Assembly: GCA_947652115.1 (NCBI GenBank) | Contig: OX393565.1 | Coordinates: forward strand, 13,988,293 to 14,052,292 | DNA from: Blastomussa wellsi | Lineage: Eukaryota > Cnidaria > Anthozoa > Scleractinia > Plerogyridae | DNA: 64,000 bases | Direction: 5' to 3' | Shown here: piece by piece, positions 46,301-59,900 of the stretch | How the letters are laid out: the number at the start of each line of letters is the position of its first letter | Position numbering within the stretch: position 1 is the stretch's first letter | The notes under the pieces: model-generated | What the model was told of the DNA's origin: nothing | Databases searched by the model: none | The model's input: only the letters and a program-made list of their open reading frames with translations | Translations under genes and position numbers: made by a program

Positions 46301-49250
46301 TTTGAATGTTAAACTGCAGGAACGGGAACAAGCTATTGTTGCAACACAGAAGGATTTAAAGGATATACAAGCCAAATTCCAAACTGCTATTCAAGTACAT
46401 GACCAAACCATGTCTACCTCTGAAAGTAAGTTAAATGTAAGCATTAAACAGGTGGAACAACTTCAAAACCAGCTTGACAATCAAAGCAAGGAACTCAGTG
46501 GCTCAAGATCTGCCTTCGAGAGCCTTAAAAAATTGCAGGAAGAGTATAACTTCATTGCTACAGAAAATGCAGAATTGAAGGAAGAACTCAATCACAGCCA
46601 GTCAGAGGAGAGGCGACTGCATCGTTCTGTTGAGGAAGTGAAGTGTGAGCTGGAACAGCTTACCAGTTCAACCATGGATTTAATGGAAGAACTGCAGATT
46701 TCACATGGTCTTCAACAAGAACAGAAGATTGAGATGGAGAGTTTGAAGAATGTGAAGTACATTAAAGGAGACACTAAACAAGAAATGGGCAAACTAAGGA
46801 GTGCATTGGCTGGTAAGTTAATAAATGCATGGGTTACTATTGGCTTTGACAGTTTACTTGTGGCTTAATTTGTTTCAAGTTGCAACATGAAGTGGACTGT
46901 TCGACATGTAGAGCTGTGGGATGCATGTTGGTCAGGCAGGTAACCCTGCCATGGTTGGAATCCCATCCGGGGGGGGGGGGGGGTGGGTGGGGGGTGGGGG
47001 GATACTCCTAGTTGCTGCATGCTACAAAAATCCAATTAAGGTTACTGTAGACTATCAGGGGTGTCACTTATAATGAAACCTTTGAAAAGTATGTGTCACT
47101 GTAAAGTTATTATATAATCCAAAGAAATAATTATTTTAAGGATTTGGTGTAATGGTAAGTGCACGCAAGCGTTTAAGGGCCCTGAACAGTATCTCGTTGC
47201 TAAGTTACACGGTTGCCACTAAAGTGCAATTTCATTTCCGGTGTTTACGGGGTCTTTCTGTGTAGCGGCAAAATTTACTTCATACTCCTTTCTTTTTCAG
47301 TGAGAAACTTCTTATAATCACAGCAGAAACCTGTTGACCATTGAATGCAATATTTGTGAACATACAGTGTAGATAGATTCAGATGTTTGTCACACAAGAT
47401 GTTTGCGAAACAAACGGAAATATATGTACCGCCGACACGATATATTTTTTTACAGAAGTGATGTACTTGTGAGTAAAAAAGTGCGAACATACTGAACTAT
47501 GTGTTTTGAAAGTTTCCTCTTCAACTTAGAAAAGAAGCCTGTGTAAACCATTGTCAAAAGTTAAGGCATTATCACTAGAGCTGAACAAAGCACAAACAAT
47601 AAAACTGAAGTAGCATTTAGTTTGATTTGTTTGTCGGCGAGCGAAGGCAAGAAAAAATTGTCAGTGTCAATTGAAAAACTGATTCTTAGTGAACCAGACT
47701 TAGCAAGCTGCCGAAAATTGCTCAACAAAACAGCTGAAATAATTCGTTCTGTATTTCAAAGGAATAAAGCTCTATTAATTCAACCGATCGAGCTATCAAG
47801 CACAAAACTTGACTGCGCCGTTTACGCCTGTTTCCCAAAATTACAACTGATCATGATGAAACTTCAACTGAAACTCCTTTTTATACTTACATCCTACTTC
47901 GTTTACATTAACTTTGGCCCAGGTTTCTTACGATGATTTATAAAAGGTATTAGTTTTCTTATGAACTCATATCGAGCTCATGTTTTTACAGACTGATTCT
48001 CCAAACTCTGCTGATTTTTTTTCATCAAACTATGAATGCTATTTTAGCCTTACAACGAGCAAAGAATTTTTTTTTACAAAATTTGACCTTTGAAAATTTA
48101 ACCTTAAGCTCTGGCCTGGTGGGCCACTAGGCTTGTATGCAGACTTTATCTTTTTGTATACTTTTATATATATTGCCAGAAAAGAAAGAAGTCCGAAGAT
48201 GTAAGTTTAAGAGCATAGTATGGCTGTATTGGAGTTAACCAAAGTTGCAAAGTTGTGAATCATTACTGTGAATGTAACCTTGTTGGACTCAAGACAAATT
48301 ACCCTAGTGGGAATGGCCATATACTAGATATCCAGAGCTGTCTACAAATGTTTAGTGCCAGCTTCAGTTAACATCACACCAATTTACATTTATCATTGTT
48401 CATTGTCTGTGCACAAACCTCACTGAAGGTTTCAGAATTAACCAAACAACTTATCGTAGCTACATGTTAAAAACGAACCAAATTTACATGTTTCAACAGA
48501 GTACATGTACCCCCGGATATCAGTAAGAGCCATTTTAGAGGATACAACACACAAAGCCTGGGCAGTTTTTAGACTAAACCCTAACTGCCGCTCAGATACT
48601 AGCAAAATCACTTTAGTGGTAAAACTGCGGTTACAAATTTGAATTCGAAGCAGTTTGATTCTTAACACATGATCTGAAAAAAATTGTCACATGGTTTTGT
48701 GTTTGCGAGCGTCCTGCCAGCGATGATGTGATTTTAACGGTCGCTTCACGGTCATGTGAACATCGTTTTTCCAGAATTTGTCACAAAGCAAACAGAGTCG
48801 GAAAACTCACGGGATGTATTCAGGATGAAAGAAAGGCAGGTTTCGTTTCATTTTAATGGATTTCATACTGTTTTGCAGCAAAGAGTATCCGAAAGTCATG
48901 AAGCTTTCTGTTTGCTTTTCGATAAATAAACAGTGTCCACATGATAAATTTTTTTAACTCAACGTGATCGAGATTGGCGCAGTGCGTGACGAAATTTAGC
49001 GACTACATTTTACCACTCTAGTGATTTTGATAGTACAACAGTTGTGAAATATTGCAGTGTTTCCTGTAAAACTGTGAACACCAGAAAAAATTTCTGGAAT
49101 GTTTATTGTGTAGTGACCAATCGCAGCAAAGTTCAGGACACATGAACAAACCTCAAAACCACAAACTAATGACCGTTGCTTTTTGCGGTTTAGTTTTCTC
49201 ACACCTGATTGGCTTCTTCTTTGTAACACAACAACATTCCATAAACATTT

Positions 49251-49283
<33 letters not shown>

Positions 49284-50921
49284 CAGGTCCCAGTGATGTT
49301 TAATATGATACACTGCTTTCCTTTACAGCTCTGTGGGAGCGCCATCTGTGCTTGGTTCAGCTTTACCAGCAGGTCAGACATGAGTTGCACAACAGTAACG
49401 CCAGGCTTTTGGCCACGTTCCAGGCTCAACATGTAATGATCTCTTAACAGGTGGTTGTGCAGGGAAAGATGGGTGGGAATTTGCTACCTTATCTGCTTTC
49501 AATTACTGACCTTGTAATTTAACAGGGGCTTAACAGTCAGGTAACCAGTAAATGATGGACACCAGTAACCATTCATACTAACTGGCTAATATGTGGATGG
49601 AAAATCCATGTTCATAGATTATACAAGAGACAGAGTTTGTTTCTCTCTTAACACTAAGACTGTTTCTGGAGCCTTTTGTGAAGGAACGCTTTTCTTGAAT
49701 CTTGAAGCAACCCAAAAAAATAACTTCTGTGGAAAATGATGAATCATGTAGCACAACTGACATCCAAATTTGTAAATTGCACTGTTTATTCAGTTTTTTA
49801 CTGCCAGAAGTGTTAATAAAATATTATTATTATTATTGTTGTTGTTGTTATTATTATTATTGTTATTATTATTATCAGACATGATAATATTATTGATTTC
49901 ATGATGAAAATTACGTGAAGAATCATATTTAAGACAACGTTTTGGCGTCCTCACGACACCATCATCAGGTCAAAATATAATATTCAACAGATAACAAGAA
50001 TATTAATGTTCAAGTTCAAGTTGAACTCCAATTTTATTACATCCAAACAAACACCAGCACCTCCACGCAATTCTACACCTGACCTGCAATCAGTACGAAT
50101 CGTTCCACCTTTCAAGGAACAAAAATCAGCTGACTCTGTACGCAAACAGTTGAAGGATCTTGGTAAGCTGTTAAACATCGACTTATGCCCAGCCTTCATT
50201 TCTCAAAAAGTTGGAAAAGATCTCAAACATAAAGAAATCAAGCCCGCGTTGATCAACGAACAATCAGTAGTCTACAAATTTGAATGTGGCTGGTGTGATG
50301 CCAGCTATGTTGGTTACACGTGTCAGCATCTTTACCAACGAATTGATGAGCATAAAAGATCTGGATCAATATTCAATCACAGCCAAAGTCAACACCCGTC
50401 AAGAACAATAACCTCTAATATGTTTCACATTCTTACGAAATGCTCCGGCAAATTTGATTGTCTTCTGTACAAAATGTTCCTTATTCGCGAGTACAAACCG
50501 TGTCTAAATATTCAAAGTGACTCGATAAAAGCAAAACTCTTCACCTAGCCTCAAGGGACTAAGGGGGTGATTACATGGTGATTTTCAGCTCAGGCTGAGA
50601 TTTCAGCCCGGTTAGCCGAGCTGAGATTTCAGCCTGGGTTCTGAAAGAAATCGTCTTAAAATGAACGTGAAGATCACATGGAGAAGGTTTGGCCCCGGGC
50701 TGGGTGTAATCGCAACAATATTTCAGCCCGGGCTGAAATTCGCCATGTAATCACCCCCTAAAAACTTGAACTTGCACATTAATATTCTTGTTATCTGTTG
50801 AATATTATATTTTGACCTGATGATGGTGTCATGAGGACGCCGAAACGTTGTCTTAAATATGATTCTACCTGTAATTTTCATCATCAAATTATTATTATTG
50901 TTATTATTATTGTTGTTGTTG

Positions 50922-50991
<70 letters not shown>

Positions 50992-53900
50992 CATCATCAT
51001 CATGGTACATGACTGTTGAATGTGTAGTTTGGCTGCATGTTGAATTTCTCCCATTATGAAAAATGGGTTGTGAGGCCAGAGGATTGATGAGATGGTAAAA
51101 TATGGGGGCAAGCATCACATCATTGAAGCGGCAATACCATTGGGCGTTGAAACAATGGAGAACACTCCGAAACAAAGCCTCTAGCCCTGATAACAAAGAT
51201 GTCTATTGTCAAGGAGAACGAATGAAAAAATATGTTCATATGAGGTGCTGGACTACTCAAAATATGAGAAGTTCCATTCTGTTCTGGTTAACACTACTTT
51301 TCTATTTCGTTTGATAAATGCGCAGATCTGTAACCTGTTACTGTTTGATGAATCTGGTGTCCATTGGTTTAAAATGATAACATTAGGTATTAGGGCCACA
51401 TGCAGCTTTTTTGTCTTCCTCACAGGCTTTGCTCACTTGTTTTAATTTCTTATTTTATGCTTGGCGTATGCAGAGCTATTCTGATACTCATATTCTCCCT
51501 GCACAGCTTCCTATAATATACCATACGTGTTTTTGCTTATTTAACTTTTAATCTATAGGATTTGGGATCTCTTACAGTTTAAATTGAATTATGGTTAAAA
51601 TGATTTCAAACTGGTTTGAGTTGTATTTTCCTATGTTCAAAATTTATTTCCCTTAATTGTAAACAAAGACAAATAGAATTCAAACTTGTTTAAAATCAGT
51701 TTGACCTGAATTCACTTTAACAGGTAATAATGTTCAACTCTAATCTAACACTAATTTAGTTAACTAGCGATCTTTTCTTGTCACATAATCCATGTAACAC
51801 AATCCATGTCAAGATTAGTGTTGCAGGCCTCTCTTAGGTCTGCAATCAGTCAGTTCTTTCAGTCAACTAGTCCCTCGCACCCGTCTTAAAGCAGGACACA
51901 TTTAAAGCCCGATGGACTAAAAGGGGCAGGCCATTTCACATGTCGACAATCCTATAAAACTAGCTAAACCTAAAAATATCGGTCCTCTCATAGTTCTTCT
52001 TTAATTTATAAAATTAAATTAGATAAATAAGGTTTAAGCGTACACAAATTTGGTTAAATTAAACTTTTCATTAAAGTTCAGTGAGACATACACTTCAATT
52101 TCAAGCCTTCTGCACATATTTATGACCAGTTCACTTGGGCGAATGATCGACGGTTGAATAATGTTTTGAAAACTCAGGTCTGCACACCGCACTTAAACAG
52201 GCAGTAAAAACAGTAATCCACGTTACTATTTCCTTTATTGTTCACATTAAAGAGACACCAGCTACTGATAGAAGACTTTTTTTCACGATATGAACAAACT
52301 GCTCAACTGACTTACACAGATATCAAACAGAAAGACTTATTTTAATAAATGACAAACAGGTTTAAACTTACTATAGCTGACCACATATCAAACTTTACCT
52401 ATTGTTATGGTTTGAATTGTTTAAGGCAAAAGACCACTAGATGAACTTTACGTGCATCTTGCAGCCAATAAGGTCACGGCTAAACTGACCAATCGAGTTC
52501 AACGGACCAGAGTTATAACATAATCAACGTGTGCTTGACTCTGAAAATGACTTCCACAACATCAGTCGCCAACGGCAGTTCTTTTCAGAAATACTCTCAC
52601 CCGGACGATCGCTTAACAAACTCTGAAAATGTGGTTAACACTGATTGGTCTGGAGTAACTAGTTTTGTTTCCAATTGTCCGTGGTGTAGTTACTAGTAGT
52701 GTTCTGTGTTCGAGTTACTCAAGTCTCTCTTTTTCAGTTTAAAGATTACTTGGTAGTTTTTTAAAGACTTTCTCTTTGTTCATGTTAACAGCTTAGTACC
52801 AATACAGTACGTGACGACGTAAGAGAATTGCAACATAGACTAATAGAACGTGGTCAGGCAAAACTGGAACAGGTGGTGAAAGAAAAAGAGGCTATGATGG
52901 GAAGATCGGCTGAGCTAACGGTGACAGTAGAGGAACTGGAAGGTGCTGTGATGGACTTGCAGTCAGACAACGAACAAGTAGCACAAGAAACAAAATACTG
53001 TGTCACAGACATGGGCAGACAGCCAGGCATTGACGAAGAAGAAGGAAGTGATATTGTGGGTGCACTGCATGCAGAAAAAGCTGTACTGGAGAGCACTATT
53101 GTAGGGCTGGAACAGAAGGTCCAAGACCTACAAGAGCTTGTTAATTCCCTACAGAGTCAGAAAGGCTGGAACATAAACAACGAGAATAACGAGAGACAAG
53201 CCAGTCGGTCTGGCTCTGCAGAGAGTGTAGCTAGCTTGGCAGAAAGCACGCCACAGGACGGTGAATTGTCCATCGACATGGGCGACCTGAGAAGGATTAG
53301 CGACCCTTCACTTGAGCCTCACGTAAGACGGGAGACTGAGGTAGCACTAGAAGGAGGTGTCTTTCCAAATAAAGATAGCGCACTGAGCGAGGAATTTGCA
53401 CTTTCTGAGTTGCAACAGCAGTTACAGGAGTACCAGCAACAGGTTGAGGAGTTTGAATTGGCGCAGAGGGACTGGGAGGGAGAAAAGGATGCTCTTGAAG
53501 GGCTGGTGCTGAGTCTCCGACGCCAGGTGAAGGAACTGCAAGTGCTGTCGGGCAACCATGGTGAAGAGGAGATCACTAGATTACGAGAAGAAAACGTTAA
53601 AATTTTGGCAGAAAAGAACCATCTTCACAAAGCATGGAAACAAATAGAGGATGATTTTGTGTCTCTTGATATAAGTAGTTCCCATTTAGCAAAAGGTTCT
53701 GAGTTTGATGAAGAACGGCTGCAAGCTCTGCGTGGAGATCTGAATAGGTGGTCACTGAACAAATCTTCTTCCGTGCCTGGTAACGAGGCTGATGAAAGTT
53801 GTAGTATGAATGAAGGTTCGCAGACCGATCAGGGTTTTGAATTATATTTAACAAAGTTAGAAGAATTAGAAAAAGAGAACTCTCTTTTACGAGTACAGAC

Positions 53901-56900
53901 AGAGAGACTTATTCAAGAAATTGGAGAGAAAACTTCTAATGTAACTGAACTGCAAAGTGAACTGGAGGCGAAAAATGTTAATGTGAAAAGCATCCGTGAT
54001 GAAAAACGTGATTTGATGATCATGATCAATGAACGAGACGAGAGAATATGTGAACTGGAAGAAAGCTTCAGCAATCATTTGCTGGATTTAACCAGTTCGA
54101 AGGATAATGAAATCAGCTTGCTTCATACAGAGCAAGAAGATGTAGTGAAACTTTTGGAAGAAAACCGACAAGAGTGTTCTTTACTGAAAAACAAAAACAA
54201 TGAATTACTTGATCTGATGGGACAGTGTCAACAAGCTCAGCACGAACTTAATGAAAAGAACAAGAGTTTTCAGGTACTTTTAGCTGAAAGGGAAAAACAT
54301 CTCAAAACATTGAAAGGAGAAAAGGACAACTTGGTAACGATGGTACAACACAAAGAAGAAATAAACGACTCACTTACTGCTGAAAACAATAGATTGTTGA
54401 TGGAAAAAGAAGTCATGCAAAGTTTGATTGAAGAATACGAAGAAAAGGTCAAAGTACAGCAAAATCAAGCAGCAGAGAAGTTAAACCTTGAAAAGGAAAT
54501 TGAACGGCTAAACCGTTTAATTGAAAGTAATGAAGAGAGATACCAAGATTTAGCTGCAAAGCAAGTAATCCTTTGTGAGGAAAAGACGAAACTTGAGTTG
54601 GAGCACCAACAATTAGATAACGTTACATCGGAGCTTAAAGAAAGGTTTTCTGAGATTGAAATGTTGAACGAAGAAAAGAATAAGCTTATTGATGCTGTTC
54701 AAAAGCAATCATTGACTTGTAAAGAATTGGAGAAGAAATTATCTGAAAGGATAATAGAAAAGGAGGAACTTAACAAGCAATTGGGAGTGAAAGACTTGCA
54801 GCTTGATAAACTGGAACTCGACCTGAGAGAGAAAGGAGCCGACATAGATTTGCTGAAGTTAGACATAGCAAAGTTGTCGAAATCCTTAAAAGAGAAGGAG
54901 CAATTGATTCACACTCAAGTGGTGAATGCTTCGAACGCTGGGCCTCAAAGCTCAGATGATGCTTGGTATCGACAGGCTCAACTGTTAAGGCTGTTAGAGG
55001 AGAAAGACCAGGAGATAGCAGCTCTCAAACAGAAAGATGCTTCCTTGATAGAACTCGTCAGTCGGACAGATCAGACTACTCATCGCGCCCAAGAGGAGTA
55101 TGAAAACAAGTTGCAGCAACTAAAGGAAGAGAGAGATAAGTTGTTAGGAGATTTGAGTATGCGGGATGAGGAGTTACTGACTGTGGAGGACAGACTGGAA
55201 GCCATGAGAGAGAAGATGCATGGCAAGGACAAAGCGTCACATTTACTACATACTGAGCATGCTCGGCTGCTCACCTTGAACGAGTCTCAAGCAAATGAGA
55301 TGGGTAAACTACGAGAGAGGAACTCTTCACTGCAGAAACTTGTTGAAGAATACAGCAGGGGGAAAAGCGCTGAAGTACAACGAATACAGGAAGATAATAA
55401 CCAGCTTAGACGTCAAATAAGTACTCTACAGGTTGAACACGAAACTTTAACAACTCTGATACACGAGAAGGACAAACAGATTGCTACACTAGCTCTGTTG
55501 GGCAATTCAGATTCTCCCGCCCCGTCCCCACAAGGGGTTGAACCGCAAGTCAAAAGACTTAGGGAGGAGAGAGATGTGCTCCTTCGAGAGAGGGACTCTG
55601 CATTTGCAGAGAAAGAAAAGAAGGAAATAGAAATATCTCAACTTCAAGAAGAAAGTCAAACTCTAAGGCAAACGTTAGACGAGAAATGTAATCTGGCTGC
55701 CAAACTGCTGGCTGAAAATGAAAAGCTATGTAAACAGTTTTCCAATGTACAATCAGAACTAAATTCGTTCTCCCAGGACAAGTCTAATTTGGCAAGGAGT
55801 GATAACAGAGTGAAAGAGTTAGAAGACGAAATCACTTCACTGAGAAGTGTTGTAGCGTCTAACGATAAAGATCTGAAACAAGTTTTAGAAAACAGTCGGA
55901 ATGAAAAAAGTTCCATTATGGTGGAACTTGAAAATGTCAAGAGTGAAAGAGACGACATTTTAGAACAAAAATATGTTGAAACTGTCGAGTTGAAAAACAA
56001 AATTTTGCAGCTTGCGAATTCAGTTACAGGCTCTGATGTAAGCAAGCACGTGTACAAAAATGTTGATGACATCGATAAAAACTTTCAAACATTGCTTCAT
56101 ACAGTTAGAAACCAAAGAAACAGTGCTCTTCGGGAACGAGACAATGAAATTCAATCTCTTCGGGAGCAACTGTCAAACGTGACACTTCTGAATAAAGCCC
56201 CAGAGGCTCAAAGCTCAGAAATAGAGGAAGTATTGCGCGACAAAGAAGAATTACACCGCATGTTGATGCAGGTGCGTGACGAAAAAGAAGACTTAGTGCG
56301 TGAGAAGGAGTCCATAGTAGCAGATTTGCAAGATCAGATTGTGAGTCTGAGTAGAGTGGTCAGTGAAAAGGAGCGTGCCTCCTACCAAGACCTGCAGCGC
56401 GTTATCCAGGAGAAGCAACGAATTGAAAATGAACTGGACCAATCACACAGGGAAAGAGAGCAAGTGAACAGTGCCAACACACAATGGCAGGCTGAGATAA
56501 GCAGGCTACAAGCTGAGCTGCATGACCTTAAAGGTGTATTGACTCAAGAGAGAGATACCATCACTAAGATAAACAGGGAAGTGGATCAGTACAAGATGGC
56601 AATACAAGAGAAAGATCGGATCGTCAAGGACATGATGGTCGAGAGAGAGCAACTTCAAAGAACAAAGGAGCAGTTACAGTACCGGACTCGACAGCTTCAG
56701 GAAGAGTTGTCTGCTGCCAATAGTGGACAGAAGGTGGCAGAGACCAAAATGGCTCAGGAGTTAGATCGCCTCAGGAATCATTTGGTACAGGTATGATACA
56801 TACCACTGAAGTGATCCCCTTGTATAGCGGCAGTGATCAATAGTTTATGCTAGAGGCTCGTCAGAAAAGTCAATTAACGGGGAACAAAATCAGTGAGAAC

Positions 56901-59900
56901 TGATCAAAGCAGTGTATTCACATAAGTGAATGCGAACCATTGGCTCCATATATAGAGCATCCTAGTTTGTGTTTGCAGAAAATATCGGTAATCGATCCCT
57001 TTGCTCTTATATGGGCATATTTTGGCATTGGCAGCAAAGAATCTATTCTACAAATCTTAATTGTTGTATTGTCCATTGGATGCTCTGTATTTTTATTCAA
57101 ATATTTAACAATTGTCTTTTGAAATTGCGTAGAATATCGTCTGATACTTAGCCGACGAGGTTGTCGGCCTCTGAAGTTATTCTGCAAGGCTGTGCAGAGT
57201 AATTGTTTCACTGCTCACGAACAAATTGTCAGTTAATCGCAGTTTTACAGGTAGATAAGTTGTACATAGTTGTGTAGCACTTTGCAAATCACGTTAGTTC
57301 TTCAAACAATTGCAAACCTAATATCACACACGTCACGATATCTTTGTTTACGTCCAGTTGAGTGAGCATTCTCGTTCTATACTTGCCATGCAATATTGCT
57401 TTAGCATAAACAAGGACTGTGTTACCATATATGGCCATGGCGAAAATGTGTTGAATAATAAGAACAGGTGTTGTCCATGTATGTACTGAACACGCGCGGC
57501 AAATGTTACAGGTGGAAGAGAGCTACACGCGTGAGGCCCTCGAGGCCGAGGAACGAGAGAAGGACCTCAGGATGAAATTAGCTAGCGCGGAAGAACAGCT
57601 GTTGTCGAGTTCACACTCCATGTTGGATAGAGAGTAAGTACCTGTACTATGGCGTCTGACCAGTGGGCTGGGTTTTTTACTTCCATAAAAAAATTAATTG
57701 CAACTAGGTGTGTCGCCTGTAGAACTATTAGTGTGCAAAGTTTCAATTGCCTTGGTTCAGTAGATGGCATTTTCAGTCTCCTAATTTATACAGTTACCAA
57801 TTTCTTAAACTAAAATACCTACAGATTTTTGAAAACAGAAACGGCATTTTCAATCTTACTTGGAGCTCTGTATGAGTCCCTTAAAATTGCAAGGTGTAAA
57901 AATTTGATTATAGTGGCACTTGAAAACTTTTGATGGCAATACGTGAAAGTGTGGTACAAGGTATTAATGTCGTGTTCGCGTTCCATGGATATAATGTAAG
58001 TTCCCATAAAACTGGGGCTTCAGAATTGTAAATAACACCAGGTCATAACAGTTCCCCCAGCCCTAGAAAACAATAGAGGAGTAGAGGTTCCAGAGAGATA
58101 ATAAGACAATCATATCTGACCAATCAGAGAAACGCCATGCTGCAAACCTAAGCGCAAACTGACAGCACAAATAATACCACGAACCGATCAGAAGCGGTAA
58201 TCCTGAGGTCATCCTCTGTCACTAGTGGGATTTGTGAGTGAGGGAGAGAGTGCGTGCGTGTGTGCGTACGTGAGAGAGGGAGGGAGTGCGTGTGTGCATG
58301 CTTAGGGAGGGAGTGCGTGCGTGCGTGCTTAGGGAGGGACTGCGTGCGTGCGTGCTTAGGGAGGGAGTGCGTGCTTGTGTGCGTGAGTGATGGTGATGTA
58401 TGTATTTCACACCAATCAGATTTGGACTGCTATCAAAACCAATCAAATTGCCGCTTATACTACGGGTGTATCGCATCGTAAAATGGAAGAATGTATTCAC
58501 CTATTTCCCGGGGTGCAATTTATGTGGGTAGGTCGAGGACTTTCTGTGTGGGTTTGAAACTGAAACGCCTTCTGAATTTGATATCCTGGCACACTATCGT
58601 AATCTTGAAAGCAAAGCAACTGCTATTGATGTCGCCGTGTTTGTAAAAACATAAAACAACATAACCACACTCAGACTCAAAGGATAGTGTAGAATGCAAT
58701 GGAGAGGATCAATTGAAAGTAGGATGTTTAGTTTCGTGTTTTTCTTTCAGTAAAATGTCGAAACACCAGTCGAGTTACTTATCGTTTTCTTTACAACCGT
58801 AACAGGACAGTTTTTGAAACATGATACTTCTGTTTTTGCACACATTCACGGTAGTTGTTTTGCTTTCAATAGGGGAATCCTTGTTTACAATATTTGCCTC
58901 ATTAGCATAAGCGATCCAGTTTCTGATGGAGCTGCAAGTTCATAGCACGATTAACTCTTCCAATGAATTTCAGCTCGGTGTATTGAATTCTTTTTGTCTG
59001 ACGAGGGTTCAAAAACTCAAAATTTCACAAAGAATGTATGACCTCATTAGCGCTTTTGCCACCCAGAAATTTTGGAGTTTTTGAAAGACAATTTCTCCTT
59101 GAATATTACACACAAAGAGCTAAAAATTGCACCATATACTAAATTTCACTAGCTCTTTAACTGTTTGCAGTCCATTCATATCTAACATGTTGCCTTCTGT
59201 ACGCCAAGCCGTATGCTAATGAGAAAAAAGGTAAACAATGACGTCAGCATAAATCCTCCTACAGGAAAACCAGTTACCAAAAAATACTATCGATTAATCA
59301 AAGAAATGGTTATAATTTTACAGTAAAGCCACCTCTTCAGACAAAAATTATTCATATGAACCACTGTAACGCCTCAAGGTCTAATTTAATTAATTTGTGA
59401 TTTTAACCTGGCGCCATGGAGTCTACAAGAAATCGGGGAAAAGCAGGAGATGACTTTGACTATCCAGACAAGTAAACGAGTCCCATCGGCTAACTTGACG
59501 CTTTTTGTTTTTCATCCACGGGTAGTTTCTAGTGCCTAAGGCACGAGTCGGATTGGTCAAGGTGAATAAGTTGTCGTTGGTCCCAAGATAATTCTATAGC
59601 TTGGTTTATTCATAGCCATTCTAAAACCAAGAATATCAAATCATAAATATTTGTCGGAGATTTTCTAGTGATTTGTGGTAATGCTGCTGTGGACTCTGTT
59701 GCGACAAGACCAACCGCAAGTTAATTAAATTAGACTTTCAGGCAGTACAGTGGTTCTTTCGCTTTCTTTTAAGTGAACGAATGATGTTTGCACGTCACCG
59801 AAATTATCAAAATGAGGCTTGTATCTAAGAACCAATGAAATTACATTCCAAAAAGCTTGAATGACATTTACGGTCATCTGGAGTTGCTGATCGTAATAAC

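Larger units (their letters stand above)
49880..50880 (+). mobile_element. Penelope-like element (family 2) with nested MITE
   Basis: Inverted terminal repeats (about 49895-50010 and 50760-50875) share AATATTCTTGTTATCTGTTG, TATTTTGACCTGATGATGG and CAACGTT blocks. The core encodes a GIY-YIG endonuclease (50006-50548) but no reverse transcriptase. Both sides abut ATT/GTT microsatellites. The element is interrupted by a MITE at 50563-50758. Confidence 0.78.

Noticed and set aside
50723..51196. Long poly-Asn, poly-Ile and poly-Leu open frames
   Set aside because: Pure products of the ATT/TTA microsatellite read in three frames on both strands.
53319..56072. Minus-strand frames opposite the TRIP11 coiled-coil exon
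   Set aside because: Ser/Leu-rich shadows of Glu/Lys/Leu heptads; the sense strand is a clear single exon.
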